NCBI RefSeq assembly: GCF_032854445.1
Contig: NC_088302.1
Coordinates: 26,439,080-26,503,079, forward strand
DNA from: Liolophura sinensis
Taxonomy: Eukaryota; Mollusca; Polyplacophora; Chitonida; Chitonidae
Direction of reading: 5' to 3'
DNA: 64,000 nucleotides
This document shows, in pieces, positions 12,301-26,703 of the stretch. Each line of letters starts with the position of its first letter. The stretch's first letter is position 1. The position numbers were made by a program, and so were the translations under genes. Under the pieces are notes generated by a model. The model ran no database searches and was not told where the DNA came from. It worked only from the letters and a program-made list of their open reading frames with translations.

Positions 12301-14976
12301 CTGCAGTAATTAAGATAATCAGAAGAAGAATTTTCTCTTCATTCCAAACTTTGCGTACAGTTGAAGGATACACAAATAGAGTATTGAAGGAATTTCTTCA
12401 GTTTAGTGCCCATAAGAGCGGTGATCTCATGATTTAATTGGCTCATCTTTCTTTTCATGAGTTTGATACATGTTTTAGTTATTATTTTGTTGCTTTCATC
12501 TTAAAAGTGAAAAACTCAGACATACACATGTATGGCCTTGGTATTGTTTTCTGGAGTTACCATCAACCTTTTGAACTTTTTGTTAATTATGACAGCTTTT
12601 TTTCACTATGTTTAATAAAAGACAAAATTTCATAAAGGTCTTCTTTGCTAATGTGCTGGAAAGTAAACAAATCAACAACTACTTCTTCGAAGGTTTTTAG
12701 ATATGTCCAATCTGATGTTGAAGCAAATGATGTATTAAGATGTACATGTATGTTATTATGAGATTTCTGATTTGTTTTTATTTAAAGAATAATAATAATA
12801 AAAAAGAATAATTTTATTCTAGTGCTAACCTACATGTACATGTATTTGTGCGCACATGAGATTTCGTGGTGTGGAAATTTGTGAAAAATATATTTTAACA
12901 CAATATAATCTTATAGTCCATGTAAACTGGGATGTGGCTCCAAAGCTACTGTGTATATAGTTGGAGCCTTATATATAGGCATTTTATCTCACACTATAAT
13001 CCTCAACACATACACATGAATTTGTATTGTGATTTCACTGACATGCATCGAGTAATCAAAGTCTTTGTGTGACGAATGTGTATATCAACATTCTTTTGTA
13101 CGAAGGCAGTTATTTTTTGTGTGCTTGTGATTTTATGTACATTGTTTTATTCCAAAACATGACAGTCATTGCTATTTTGAATAGAGTTCCAGGTGACAGT
13201 CACAAGTTTTAATTTTGTTTCTTTAAAGATATTTTTAAAAAGGGAAAAGAGTGTATTACCGAATCGAAATGTCTTTTTTTCAACATTCAGTTGATTTCAC
13301 AAGTACCACATGTACATGTAAATGCATATGTACAGCTTTTTACATACATGACTTTTTGAGAACAAAATTGTTAGCATGTAAAACCTGTACATGTAGAGGT
13401 GTTGTAATCTGCCGAGAACATGACAGCACTGGTTGCTGAGGAAATAAGCTAGCAGGAAATAACTGAAGGTGACTGAGTTATCACCGTGGGGTGTTAAGAC
13501 ACATCTGACATTCACGCTCAGTGACGTACGTGGAGTCAACTGCAATTAAACAACCTGTGGGAGACTGAAAATATGAGATGTCTCCAACCACTAGGTTTAG
13601 GCTAGCTTTGATTATTTATTTGAAACTAATCCATCAGATATTTCATTTTATTTTTTTTATTTTTTGGAAATTTATTTTGCATGTATGTGTTTATCAACAT
13701 CTTTGAGTGATGTGTAGAAGTTGCTGATGTACTGTAAACAAAAATGTTTCTTATGGTATGGTAACACTGTAAGCATCTACATCGTGTTAATAAACCAAAA
13801 TTATTCATCCATAAGAAACATCTCTATTGTCTGTTGTGCAAAGTAACATGTACACGTAAGAATGTCAAAGCTGGGTGTGTGTATTATATACAGAGATTTA
13901 TTTGAATAATTATTAAAAATAAATGTGTGCTGGCAATATCAAATCAGTGTCTCTTTTGAACAGATGGAATACAAATCTGCTACTCGGAGCAACTGGGTGT
14001 TTGGTGACTCGAAGCATTTCAGAACTTCTAGAGGCAACTTGTGGCATCTGATTGTATGCTGACTGAGCAGTTGGTTGGAGCTCATATAGGCTTCAGCAGC
14101 ATCATAAAGCACTGGAGATATTGACCAAATGTAACATGCCAGAAAATCTGTGTCAAAGGTTTCTTCCAGTCTGGTATTTGAGGGACCAGAGCAGTACACT
14201 TGTACATGCATTTTTACCCAATCTGATGTTGATGTGATGAAAAAAAACTGGAATCAAACTGAATCAAGTGGTCAGAAGTAAAAGTTTTAAGACTTACAAC
14301 TTCATGTGGAACCTTGGATTATTTGAGCTGTCATTAATCCGAACACAAGTTGTAAATATACGTGCAGCTCTGCATATTGTGTACTATCTGCATGTAGGTT
14401 AAATTGTAACATTGGATGACATGTAGCAAGCATTCTTGTATGTGTGTTGTAATTCTGCATCAAGAAATTAGTACATGTATGAGTGATTTACAATATATGT
14501 GTACAAGAGTTCAGATGCCAGTATTAATTTATTACAGATCTATGGGGCCTATATGATTCCTTAGTCAAACTGTATAATATAGAAAGAAGTTGAAGCTAGA
14601 TGGATTTGAAAAAGGTGGTCTAAAGCTTCTGTCTGTTTGACCATCCCATCTGCAGTAAAATCTAAAAAGCAATTTAACGCACGTTACTTTCAGAGATTTT
14701 GAGATTATAGTTGAGATGTGTTAACTGCTGCTCATTTTTGCTGCCTGCAATGACCAGTAATATGGCAGCTGTCACTCATCTGTCACATTCTGTGATCTAT
14801 ATAAGATGGCTGCCATTGCCCATCTTTACATGTATGAACATCCACATATCTGTGTTTTATCTTAAAATATCGTGATATGAAATCACGGCATCACGCCCGT
14901 CAAACTTGGGTAATGCCATTCCATGTATTCTGATATGATTACAGGGATTCATTTTCAGGACATCCTTATTTATTAC
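9392..14976. other. Noncoding DNA with small repeats and one possible coding patch
   Basis: Mostly AT-rich with no gene I can support. About 11910-12128 is a short array of a roughly 22-bp unit (CATGCACTTGTACTTATACA type). A GC-richer patch at 10890-11060 has one frame open for about 50 codons up to a stop (GLAIEAVAACLNELDAYVLA followed by further plausible residues). It could be a terminal exon or a transposon relic, but the only acceptor candidate is weak. Confidence 0.5.
11910..12128. repeat. Short tandem array of about 22-bp units
   Basis: About ten imperfect copies of a CATGCACTTGTACTTATACA unit. It produces a 124-codon open frame rich in Tyr, His, Cys and Leu that is a repeat artefact, not a protein. 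Confidence 0.9.
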
Positions 14977-14990
14977 CCAAGATGGCTGCT

Positions 14991-15241
14991 TTATTTATTT
15001 ATTTATTTATATATTTATTTGATTGGTTTTATGCCGTACTCAAGAATATGTCACTTATATGACGGTCGCCAGCATTATGGTGGGAAGAAACCGGGCAGAG
15101 CCCGGGAGAAACTCACAACCATCCGCAGGTTGTTGCCGGACCTTCCCACGTATGGCCGGAGAGGAAGCCAACATGAGCTGGACTTGAACTCACAGCAACC
15201 ACATTGGTGAAAGACTCCTGGGTCATTATGCTGCGCTATAG
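14991..15241 (-). mobile_element. SINE family A with 14-bp target duplication
   Basis: Minus-strand copy with the family tail as (TTTA)n on the plus strand, the full body and part of the tRNA-like head. It is flanked by CCAAGATGGCTGCT at 14977-14990 and 15242-15255, a perfect 14-bp target-site duplication. The most 5' part of the head, including a clear A box, is missing, so it is slightly truncated. Confidence 0.93.
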
Positions 15242-16616
15242 CCAAGATGGCTGCTCTGAGCTGTCTTAACTGCTTACTGTGTCCCTCTCTGGTGGATTTA
15301 TACATGTTTATAAACCTTGCTACTTGGCATAGCCCTACGGCTTAAATTACATGTTCCCAATACATGAATTGCAAAGTGTCTTCAGTTTGTACTGCAAATA
15401 ATTTTTGACAGCAATACACATGTATATGCTTATCATCCCCTTTTAAACAATGCCTCATTGACTGGAGACCGGGATCCTCTGGGATGCTTGTATTTATTTA
15501 CTTTTTTTTTTTTTCATTTTCACGTGAACACAAGTCCTGAACCTGTATTGAGTTAGTGGTTTTTATGGCTCTCTGACTACACTGTCTGCAGGATTACTGA
15601 TCTGTGTGCTAAGTAGCCATGAAAAATGTGCATGTTACGTATGTTCAGCTGTCAGCCTGAAGGCCATACTTCTGACTGAGACCTTGAGGCCTATTGTTTC
15701 TGCCTTTGTCAATATTTAATTCCCCATTATGTAACTGTCTCCACCTCGAAGTATCAGTTGAAAAAAAAAAAACCCTACCTTTGTAGAGCTGTATTCTTTA
15801 ATGGGAAAACAGCAAATGTGCATGTATGTCAAGTGATCGTACTGTATAGCAGTCTATTTTTCATGTCAGTTACAAGTATAGTATACAGTCAGACGTTCCA
15901 TGATGTGTTGCAATATACATGAATATGTAGGAGTTTGCAAATTTATTACAATTGGGATTGTAATAAAAAAAGCAGTACATGTAGCTGTGGTTTAATGTAC
16001 ATGTATGTAATTATAAAAAAAATATGATGTGCTCAGCTTGAATACACTGTAAATCCTCAACGTTTTCAAATACTAAAGCACTTTTTCAGCAGAATTTATG
16101 CATAGAGTCATTATGAAAATTAATGATTTGTCTGTGTCAGGCTTGAAACTGTACAAATTATTGTGCTACACTCCATAGCTAGTTCTCCCAGAATGTTTAA
16201 AAATATTGGTTGTAGATGCAGTTGAAAAGGTTAGAAATATAGGGAACTCTCATTAAGACTTCATTTAGACAAATCATTGCACATTACAATACAACACTGC
16301 AGAAATGCAAGCAAGTAAATTAAAGGAGAAAAAATATTTTCTAAGCCGTAACACACTCTGGCTTATAGAAATTATGGTTACAGACAATTACACATGAATG
16401 GCTTTAATATTACAGATATACACCGGAAACAATACCTATTTTTATGTTGTCAGTGTATATGGATAATTGCATAAATAAGGACCTTAATGATGTTTATAAT
16501 CACATTTCATCTTCTTTTATCCAGTCAAAAGTTGTTATGTTTTACTACCACTTAGTCCTTGGAAGACAGTTGTCTAGATAGATATGAGGTAGTTTGATAT
16601 CATGTACTGCACATAC

Positions 16617-16895
16617 TGAATGGGGGGGCCCGTTGGCAGCGGGGGTTAGCACGCCAGTGCAGTGCAGTGAGGAGCCTCTCACCAATGCGGTCACTGTGAG
16701 TTCAAGTCCAGCTCATGCTGGTTTCCCCTCTGGCAGTACATGGGAAGGTCTGCCAGCAATCTCCGAAGGGTCGTGGGTTTCCGCTTGGCTCTGCCCGGTA
16801 TAAATCCTCCAACCATAATGCTGGCTGGCGTCAAATAAATGAAATACTCTTCAGTATGGCATAAAACACATACGAAATAAATAAATAAATATATA
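16617..16895 (+). mobile_element. SINE family A, nearly full-length
   Basis: A tRNA-like head (GTTAGCACGCC, then a B-box-like GAGTTCAAGTCC) is followed by the family body (CATGGGAAGGTCTGCCAGCA, CCATAATGCTGGC) and the tail ATAAAACACATACGAAATAAA. The A box is degraded and the target-site duplication is not clear, so this is an older copy than those at 19.1 or 26.7 kb. Confidence 0.88.
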
Positions 16896-17927
16896 CTGTA
16901 TGAACTGGTTCGGAGACATTTTGCTTACATTGTATATGCAGTACATTGTATTTATTCCTAACAATTGCTTTATGGGTACTGGCCGGCAGATGTAACAAAA
17001 TTAACGTATGAATATGAATAACCTGCACGTACCAGTCTTTTGAAACATATCATGTTCAGTACGCACTAGGCAGTGTTGTAAAGAGGTGCCTGTTAATTAA
17101 GAAGTAATAAGTACTTGTGAATATACAGTTAAAATCAGTCTATTTCAAGGTTGGATTCAATACATTCAACGACATGCCTATATTTTGATGAGTAAATACA
17201 TAGACATAAACATAAAGAATCAGGTTACTAAGAAAGCATTTCATTTAAAGGCTTCAGCTGAAAAAATAAACACCAAAACAACTTGTTCAGCAAGTTCAAA
17301 TCATATTCATGTATGTATATGTATATATCCCATATATATATGGGGTGGGCATAAAAAAAATGGTCTGTACTTTGATGCTGCATTGCTCCATTATCCTTTG
17401 TTCAAATCCCTTTCAAACTTTAGACATTCAAATGGCATGATTTTATTAATATACTGACCAAGGTCATAGCTTGAGTAGTCTGTACACAGGGTTAAAATGA
17501 AAACATATCCTCAAAAACGCACATTCCGGTGACCCACATTGTATCACCTGTCAGGTGTCATGAGGGTCGCACAGAAAAATTTTCTGAGGATGAACTAAAA
17601 GCCACATCAAGGACAGCTGGAAAAAATTACTCTTAAAGAAACTCGGGACTCAATCAGTTCATGGAAGAAACTTTTGCGCGCCGTCTACCAAGAAGATGGA
17701 GGACCAATTGATTTCCTTTTCAAGTAGAACAAGGTAGAGCATCATTTTGAAATGTCCAGAACATGCATTTTTCACTTTTGATTTTGGTCCCATGAACAGA
17801 AATCTTAAAGGATGAATTTGAAATTTGGTCTGTATACTTAAAACATAATGGCTTTTGCGTGTTTTAACTTTTAGAAGCTGACGTAAGAGGGTTTTGGAGA
17901 TACTGAGTGTCAAAGCACGGCCCATTT

Positions 17928-17979
<52 letters not shown>

Positions 17980-19083
17980 CGCGACACATTCGGGTTATTA
18001 TTTTTAAATTTTTCCATTTTGCGAACGAAACATTGATTTTTGAGGGTCACATGATTTGGTAGCCATATCAGATTTTGTGCAAAACCTGTAAACATCTTTT
18101 TCTTCTCAGAACTGATTGTAATTTGCAGACTGTTCTGGACCTCCCGGCACAGTAAGCTCCCATTTGAAACATTAGCATGCTTGTACATGTAGCACAAGCT
18201 AGCCATGCTATATGTAGCACAAGCTAGCCAAGGTACATGTAGCACAAGCTAGCCTGGGTATAATATACATGTAGCTGTCCCACACGTTAGCCTAGCTCGG
18301 TAGCTGGTGTAAGCTATTCTGGGTCGCTTGCACTATCTACCTTGCTCGCACAGTTTACTTGCACTCTGACTGCTGGAATATGTATCCAGATATTTACCTG
18401 TTTTCACCCATATGGAATTTTATAAGACCCATGTAATTTTTGTGCCCTGTAGAGCCTGAGGTGTCTGACGGAGGGCCGATAACATGTCACCAGGACAAAA
18501 CCTGCAACAAAAATTGAGAATATGACATAAGCTTGAATGGGTAATATTCAATAGAAGTTTGACAGAATGTGTACATTACATGAAAAACAGCAGTGGACAG
18601 TTTTGTATTCATAGTAAAGACTTCATACTCTTTCATCTCTTCAAAGTCTGACTTACTATTTCATTCTGATTCATGTCGTTGTGATAATAATTCTTATGCC
18701 ACGAACTATTTTTCACAGCCATATTACGTCGTTATACTGAATGCTTCAATTGATATGTAAGAATTCAATTGGCATGGTTATAAAAAATTAATTGGCATGG
18801 TTATAATGAAAGTAAAGGCATCTGTTAACATGGAAAGTATATCCATCCAGCCCAAGTATTTTCCCATTATTCAGTTAATTGTCACCTGATCTTTGTGTCC
18901 CTAAAAGAGCCTGACAAAAAGAAAAGAAGACATGTGAATTAAACCTGTGTGAGGTCTTAAAAGCCATACACACATTCATGTATCAGATGTAGAAAAATTA
19001 AGCTGAACCCTGATGTAGAAAAATGGAGCTAAACCCTACAATGGACCTGAAACAGATTGTGCTGGGGCCCTCTGACCATAATG

Positions 19084-19336
19084 TTTGATTTGTTTGTTTG
19101 ATTGGTGTTTTACGCCATACTCAAGAGTATTTCACTTATATGATGGCAGCCAGCATTATGGTGGGAGGAAACCGGTCAGAGCCCGGGGGAAACCCACGAC
19201 CATCCGTAGGTTCCTGGCAGACCTTCCTAGCAGCCGCAGAGGAAGCCAGCATGAGCTGGAATTGAACTCACAGCGACTGCATTGGTAAGAGGCTCTTCGG
19301 TCATTACGCTATAACCAACTGAGCCACACAGGCCCC
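19084..19336 (-). mobile_element. SINE family A, full-length, 12-bp target duplication
   Basis: Minus-strand copy ending on its right side in GAGCCACACAGGCCC, the reverse complement of the tRNA-like 5' end. CTGACCATAATG flanks it at 19072-19083 and 19337-19348. The intact duplication and head-to-tail completeness indicate a relatively young insertion. Confidence 0.94.
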
Positions 19337-20188
19337 CTGACCATAATGGAGATGTGGTGCAGTTAACAGAAATACATATATGCAGTGTATTGATTTATGT
19401 ATCAAATGCAGAGAATAAATCCATGGTAAGTTTATGGGATAATTAAGGAATTATAAGGCATCTGAGGGAAAATATAGAATATGAAAGATTGAATGGTGAA
19501 TTAATAGAAAAATATATACATATGACTATTTTGAAAGTGAAGGTGAAAATAGAGACCCACATTCTAATAAAGTTCAGCGTACTAGTAAATAGTTGCAGCA
19601 AGATTTGTATGTAACTTTGACATATTCAAACTGTAATCTGCATTTTGTCTACAGTGTATGTTTGTAACTTTTTGAGATGTGGTCAGAAAACTAATCTTAG
19701 TTGCATATTTCCATAGCCTGTAAATTGACAACTAATTGAGAGCTTAACATTTGTAATTTGCACCAGTTGTGTCATTTTTACTGTGAAATAACTGATGAGA
19801 ACATGTCTGATCTATGATTTATGTGTTATAAATGACAGCACCCTTTGTCAGGCAGCAACAAATGACATATGTATCCCAAAACGAAACTGCTTGGAGCTAT
19901 ATTGTAATAGTCTATATTGTAACTGCTAGTTGGGAGTGGTTAAAGATGCTTGTATTTCGATCGCTAGGACACGAGGGGTGCGGGATCAAAACTAGCCTTG
20001 GGCGGGAAATTAGTAAGACAACACTTGAGTCGCCAATTCCAAATACGGCACGCTAACCATCCCATCCACGGAGGACCCTTCTTGAGAAGGAGACTTTTAA
20101 AGGTTTGGCTTGAAATCTAATATGGCCCTCAAGCTATAAAGTGACTCGGAAGAACAAACGTTAAAACCCTTAAGATAATATATATTTA

Positions 20189-20226
<38 letters not shown>

Positions 20227-22288
20227 TACATGAATTTGGCTGCCAAATTACACATACCATCATAATTAGCAGACGTAAGATTTGGTACCGTATAGTAGGC
20301 AAAATCTTGTTTTCCCAGATAAGAAATGTTTTTAAAAAAAAAGGTCAACCAAGAAATTCCAAGAATTGTTTTTGTCTCTGAAGCATAAATACTTACATGC
20401 TTTGAAACAGTTAGAATTATGTGCTTTCCTATTCCATCCGGTATTGAATCAACAAGATACGAATTAGTTATCCACAAATTATTGAACACTACATTATGAC
20501 TATATGCATGACTTAGAGGTTACATGTTTTGGTGATTAGCAGTATGTGCAAACAGTTTATATTCTATACTGTACTTTATCTCCAGGTGTTGACCATATGA
20601 AAAATGTGAATAAAAAAGTAAAATATGAATTTTTATCATGGGTGAAATTCCTGACATTTGTATAATCTATATGTTTCATCATTGTTTACCCCGAGCTCCT
20701 TTATATTTAAGAGTGCATATAGGAATGGCCTGATTATACTGTTTTTTTTTTGTGTGAGCTTAATTCATTTATGTACACAGAGGGGGTGGAGGCAAATGTG
20801 TAATGGGACTAAACACCTGAGTTCCTTGTTTGTAGGTACCGGGGTCAGTATGGTTGATATATATGTACATGTATCAGCTCCATTAACTCTGTTTTGCCTG
20901 TGTACATGGGAGATAGGACTTTCTTTGTCCTTATTCTGTGTTATTTTTTCTTTTAAAACTTTCCTATTCAGTGTTTTTTTTTCCTTGATTCTCTTGCCCT
21001 CACATTCCTGTGATGAAGGATAATTATTTGACAGAATTTGGTGACAATGCACTGTTATAAAAGCCAGCTGCCAACAATGTGGCCATCAGTGATACATTGT
21101 GTCTACTGATCTGATTTGCTCAGCTTTGTGTCCCAGTAAAAACTATAAAATGTCTTTCTTCCCTGAAGGTTTTTTTTTTCTTTTATCTTTGTCTCTGTAG
21201 CCTTGGGGTGAACATTCGCAATCATTTCACTATCGTTCATGATTTCAATTATATACCCTCAGTATAGACACTTAAGAGCTTGTAAATGGAACTTTCTTAA
21301 AAGCAGATAAAGATAAATAAGATTAAATGCATCGTCATGGCCTATATGTAGCTGTAAGTAATTCCCTGTTCAATTGGGAGGGTAAAACATTTCAGAGGTA
21401 AATGGGTGTATACTGCTCCTAACCCCGCTTGATGTTAGACCTCCGCCTCGTCAGACCTCAGCTCCTCTGCCTCCTTTAGATGCAAAATGAGATAAAAAGA
21501 ATCCAATAAAGAGTTAAACATGGAATTTTTTTTTGCTGTGTTGTATTATCAGAGGTAACGAACGCAGCCCTGAACACGCTGAATGTTGACAGCATCTCAT
21601 AAAGCCTCTGTGCTGATCACAGTGCTTTTTACTTTAATTACTTAGAAAATAGAAATGATTAGATGAGGCTGTACACTGATGAGACAAACAAGCACAAGAG
21701 ACTCCCAGGTCTTGACATTTTACCTGAAGCTGAACGGGGGAGCTGGTCTACATGCTCTTACTGTGTCGAGTGGCAAAGGTGGAAGAGTCCTTCCTATGTG
21801 ATATACTGTCTCTCATACTGTTTGATGTAATGTTGATGGAGTTTGAACGGTATAAAAGGATGAAGGCTAGGCAAACTACACTGGTGGCATTTTCATGACA
21901 TACTTGTCACACTTAAAGTCTCAGGTGAAGTTGCTGACCGTGCAAGCACTCTGTAGGTTTACCTGTACCACCAGTTGTTGTGACGGGTTGTTACTCGGCC
22001 AAAATGATGGATGTCTAATTCATTTTGACCTACGGATCGACTGTGAAGATTTCAGGATGTTGCTGCCCTAATTGATTCAGTGTTGTCTATTAATTGTCAT
22101 GCAACCTGTCCTGAAACTGAAAGTATGTGTGATGATTAATTTGTGGTGCATGTGTATCTTCTAACTGGAGGAGTAGATATATGTACTATAATGATGGGGG
22201 CACAGGAAGACACATGTGTGGTTACTGTGGTGCTCTGAGAGCTCAGCTTTGTATGTGGCAATCAGTTGTGTGACTGGCGTGTATACAG

Positions 22289-22364
22289 GATCGGAGTAAA
22301 TGGTGCCGTCTCAATGTCTGATAGCGGTGCTCTTTATTTTGTCTCACCTGGGAAACAGATCAAT
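22289..22364 (+). CDS. Candidate short exon, possibly an alternative first coding exon
   Basis: TATACAG precedes 22289 and a perfect donor AAT|GTAAGT ends the segment at 22364. Within it an ATG at 22313 opens a 17-codon frame (MSDSGALYFVSPGKQIN) that stops exactly at the donor on a codon boundary. It would therefore join in phase 0 to the exon at 30549. This fits an alternative promoter and first coding exon for the gene at 30.5-34.4 kb, or an internal exon if the upstream AG is used. The donor and phase are seen in the sequence; transcription is inference. There is no homology support. Confidence 0.3.
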
Positions 22365-25300
22365 GTAAGTCCTATTAAATGTAATTTGTTCCGTTCAATT
22401 TAAATGGAAAAAGTAACTAACACACATGTACATAACTGCACTACAAAGGAGGCAACTGCACTTTTCAAAATATTAATTACTTAAGCTCATAAGCTTTCCA
22501 GATATTTTTGGAAACCTTGAATGATGGCTTAAAGTATATTGGAACCATAAATTAGCACATGGAAAGTGACATGCATGCTATACATGTGATTATGTGTTTA
22601 TTTGTTTATCAAGCATTTAGCCATGACATATATGCCATGCCTTCATCTTTTTGTCTTATACTGCATGGACTAGATCATGTGTATATATAAGCTTGGAATA
22701 TACCTTATAACATTGATGCTGTATACTAAGAAGACATTTACAGTCAGGAGCACATAAATTTCCTGGATCACTGCTGTTCAATTTACAGTTTACAGTTTTG
22801 GAGATGAAATAATTTCTTTTTGTCACATTAATATTTTGGATTCTACAAATGTTCCACTAGATTTCACTACATTAGGTTTTTTTTTTTTTTATGCACCTTG
22901 CACTCCATCCTGTTAATGTGTATCTGCATGATGGAGTTACTTATAATGTAATTATATTATTATAATAAGTGCCTAATTACTTATTCAAAGGAAGTGTACA
23001 TGTATAATTAGTACATGTAATCATGTAATAAATCATAAAGTTTTGATATTTGAATAATAACTTTACATGTAATAGATAATTATTGCTTGAGTTCTGATAC
23101 TCTTACATGAGCTGTATATACTGTGTAACTATGAACTTGGTTGTCACTGTTTTATAATAAGTGGGCCAACACGTTGTCCACCTACATACTCGACAAATAT
23201 GTGCATGAAGAAAATATATAAACAGTGCATATAAGTTAATGTTTATCTGCCAGCAGCTATATTACAGGTATCCCTGGGTTACTGTACAAACAGGTTATGT
23301 CAGAAGTTAGAAATGTCAGCATCACCCACCTGTGGCTTTTCGACTGATTCATCTAACACATAACCTATACACGTTTACCAGACAAAAAAACACAGACACA
23401 TGATTTATTTCCTTGTTGCTTTTACATATTGACAACATTACAAATATATAAAGAAGCATGCCCGCAAGGTTAAGCTACAAACAACTTAAAAAAAATTATG
23501 AGCACGGATGTGTTCACAACAGAGATTATTTTTCAGTTAAAACAATTATTTTTAAAGCTTTCATTGACAGTAATCACACATGTATGAAGATTGCTTTAGC
23601 TCTACACAGACGGTGAATATAAACTAAATGTTGCATGGCAGTCCATGAAACTAATTAAATTAGTTTCAACCAATATATTTTTACTTTTTTGATGTACTAC
23701 TGTTAATAATTGTCGTTATAGATGTACTCTCATTATACTGATCATTATTGCAATGGCTTCTAGTTTGCTTTGAATTCATATTTTACTACTGTACTTTTTA
23801 AGTAAAACATGTGGCCTCAAAAAAATTGTCAGTATAGGATACCATCCTGACTTCTAGACAAAACACCTTTCAAGGATCAATAGAGTACTCAGAATGAGGA
23901 AACATTTGCAGTTGCAATGGGTGAAATGTTAGGACATTTGCCGTAGTGGTAAGTTTAGCACAATTTTTAATATATAAGTACAGTGTACATACGCATATCT
24001 TATATTTCTGGCTTTTAACTGTGCTTTTATATCGATGTGAAATTTAGCAAGTGTTGATGCACATAGTTTATAAGTGGCTGCTTTGAATAAACTCCAGATA
24101 GAATCTTGACTGTAATAATGCCTGTACAGCTATGCAGATGTTATCAGTGTGCCCCTATAAATTGCCAGTAACAGGCTTTATGTTGCCTGTGTCCGTACAG
24201 ATATGCTTGGGTGGGCTCGATTGCATGCCTGCCGCTGGGTGTGACGATACAGTTAATTCTCTGAGCGTCACTTTCACCATGAGTGCACACCCGTGTTTAT
24301 GTGATCAGCCATTTGGCCGTGCTCTCTTGTGCGCTCTAACTATGATGTATTTAACCAATGATGAACAAAACTTATAATTAGCCAAGTGATGTGAAAGAAA
24401 TAATGCATTTTGATTGGCATGCTGTTCTTAATTCTATGGGTATTGAATTCCCTCTCTCCCATTGGTTGTTTATGCCTTTGTTACAATAATCAGTCAAAAT
24501 GGTATGTCTGTTCGTGTACCTATGTCAGACATGGGAAAGTTCGTCAGTAACTTGCTAAAAGTTGATGGTTTACTCCAGGCATTCCAGTTTCCTCTGCCAG
24601 TACCTGTTGGTGGATCTGCAAACTATCTATTCAGTACATAAATACATGCTTTGCCTATAGAGAATGTATATGTTCATTTAATTTTGCAAAGTAAACAATG
24701 GTATAGTATCTACAGTTGCATTGGTCTGTACAGACTGTTACATGCAGTAACACCATAATGCTTATCTACATTCAATACATACGTGATATATGTATGTATT
24801 GAATGTGAATCCTTAATAAAGTTATGCTCCATTTGTAAAATAAAGTTACAGGTTTTTTATGTCTTGTCTTGTACAGTGTACTTCAAGAAGGTTAACTATA
24901 ATTTGTGAATATCAATGCACAGGACATGTATGTGCAGTAACATTTGTGTGGACTGCCTTTTTATAATCAGTTTTCTGCAACATTGAGGGTTGACAATAAA
25001 AATGTCTAAAGGTTTCTCTTGTTGCGTATCTTCTAATCGTTGAAAAAGTGCCATAATCACTCCAGCCTCAGCCAATTTTATATACATGTAGATGTCACAA
25101 CCCCCACCACTCCATGTGCCTGTAAACCAATAAAATGTACACATGTATCTACCAGGTCTAAAGGGATACAATAATATGACATGTGGGGTAGTTTGCTTGT
25201 AGGCTACATATACAATGTTGATGCACTGCTGGATGCATTTATATGCTCTCATTCCCAAGCAGTGAATCAAAGAGAAGCCTTCTATGTAAAGTGGATTATG

Positions 25301-26691
25301 TGCTGACCCAAAAATTGGGCAGATGTTCAGAGCTAGACTTTGTTTCCAAATATATTGATCTAGAGCTCTGTAAAGTCTTATGTAAATTCATTGTTGTAAT
25401 GTGATTCTCTTTGTCCACAGCCTCATCCCCCCCTCCCCCCCCCCAACTACCACCCTTCTTCTCCTCTGCTCTGAACATCTTCTTTACAAATCCATGCGTT
25501 TGTTTTTGCCTTGTAATACATTGCACATGTACATGTGTCATCGCATGTTTGGGAAGGAAAATTTCAGTGTTTAGAGGTGAGATATAGTTATATGTAAGGT
25601 AGGGACCCCTTAATTCTTGGACAGACTAATGGTTGTTGTATGCTGTGGCATAGAGCTATGTTCAGATTCAGATGAGGGCAGCTGGCCACATCTTCTGCCC
25701 TCATCCTAGCCATTACAACACCCTATCTCCCCCTTCCATCCGACCTCTCCACCTAAAAGTTTCTTATATGTGCACAAGGATTCAGCCTGTCTTAGAGATG
25801 GACTCATGGATTTTAGGGGATGTCTCAGGGCTGGCTGATGGCTGCATACTTCAAATTGTTTGGTCTTTGTGCTCTTTGAAAGCTGTATTGGGGAAATTTC
25901 TGCTTGGAGCACACTTTAAAGGGCTTTGGATGTAACCGAGGACTTCCTGAACACAACCAGTTATTGCATGCGGCTTCACTCAATAGAAGTATTGATATAA
26001 TTCTGCATGCATATACGCTATAGTTTTGCTGCTATGACAGAGGATATGTCTAGCTTCAGTGTGTACCATGTATTAGAGCTCCTTCCAATAGGCAGGAATG
26101 GCATAATCTATGGAATACCCACGGTATAGAACTCTTCCTCAGGTAAACCCTTAATTTTCTACACGATAATTAATCCGCTCAGGTGTAATGGTAATGTTTT
26201 TGTTACAATTGTTCCTCTATTGTATTGAGGATTCCTGTGTCAACAAACCTTCTTGTATGGAGATCAAAGATTCCCGGGTAATATTGAAGAACTCTGAGTT
26301 GTGATTGTCTGTCTATCTAGCATGTAATTAGTGAAGTTGTTCCATGTACCTGCACTGTCTAATCTGCATATGATTTAAATGCTGTGCATGTGTGCATGCC
26401 ATTTTTTGAACATAATTTGACTTTCCATGAATAATTATCACAATAATGAGGATAATTAAATGGTGTACACATTTCTCAGCAGATACAGCCAGATGTATCA
26501 AAACATGCCAGTAAGTAATATATTTCTAGAAAACAGATTAACTTGTAACAGTTGGAGAGCAATTCCTTTGCGGCACTGTATTAAAATTTTTGGCATATTT
26601 ATTATGTTTGACTTCCCAGCCTGAGATAATATATATATGTAGTTACATGTACTGGTCAATTATGATGCAGATATTTATCTCATATGTACAT
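22365..26691. other. Noncoding DNA, large intron or intergenic
   Basis: No supported gene. It contains a perfect hairpin at about 24768-24806 (15-bp arms ACATTCAATACATAC), a short palindrome at 23655-23677 and a SINE-like fragment at about 24525-24600 (GTCAGTAACTTGC ... TTTACTCCAGGC). Open frames at 24.1, 24.9-25.3 and 25.3-25.9 kb lack splice signals or domains. Confidence 0.55.
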
Positions 26692-26703
26692 GTATATCAT
26701 TGA

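Larger units (their letters stand above)
15256..22288. other. Noncoding AT-rich DNA with SINEs and microsatellites
   Basis: Apart from two SINE copies I see no gene. It includes (TA)n tracts at about 17928-17976 and 20178-20226, and three tandem copies of a roughly 29-bp unit containing GTAGCACAAGCTAGCC at about 18184-18255. A 121-codon open frame near 20.7-21.0 kb is Phe/Leu/Ser-rich, has no splice context and overlaps poly-T, so I do not call it a gene. Confidence 0.55.

Noticed and set aside
20658-21023. 121-codon hydrophobic open frame
   Set aside because: Poly-T driven Phe/Leu/Ser content, no splice signals, no family resemblance.
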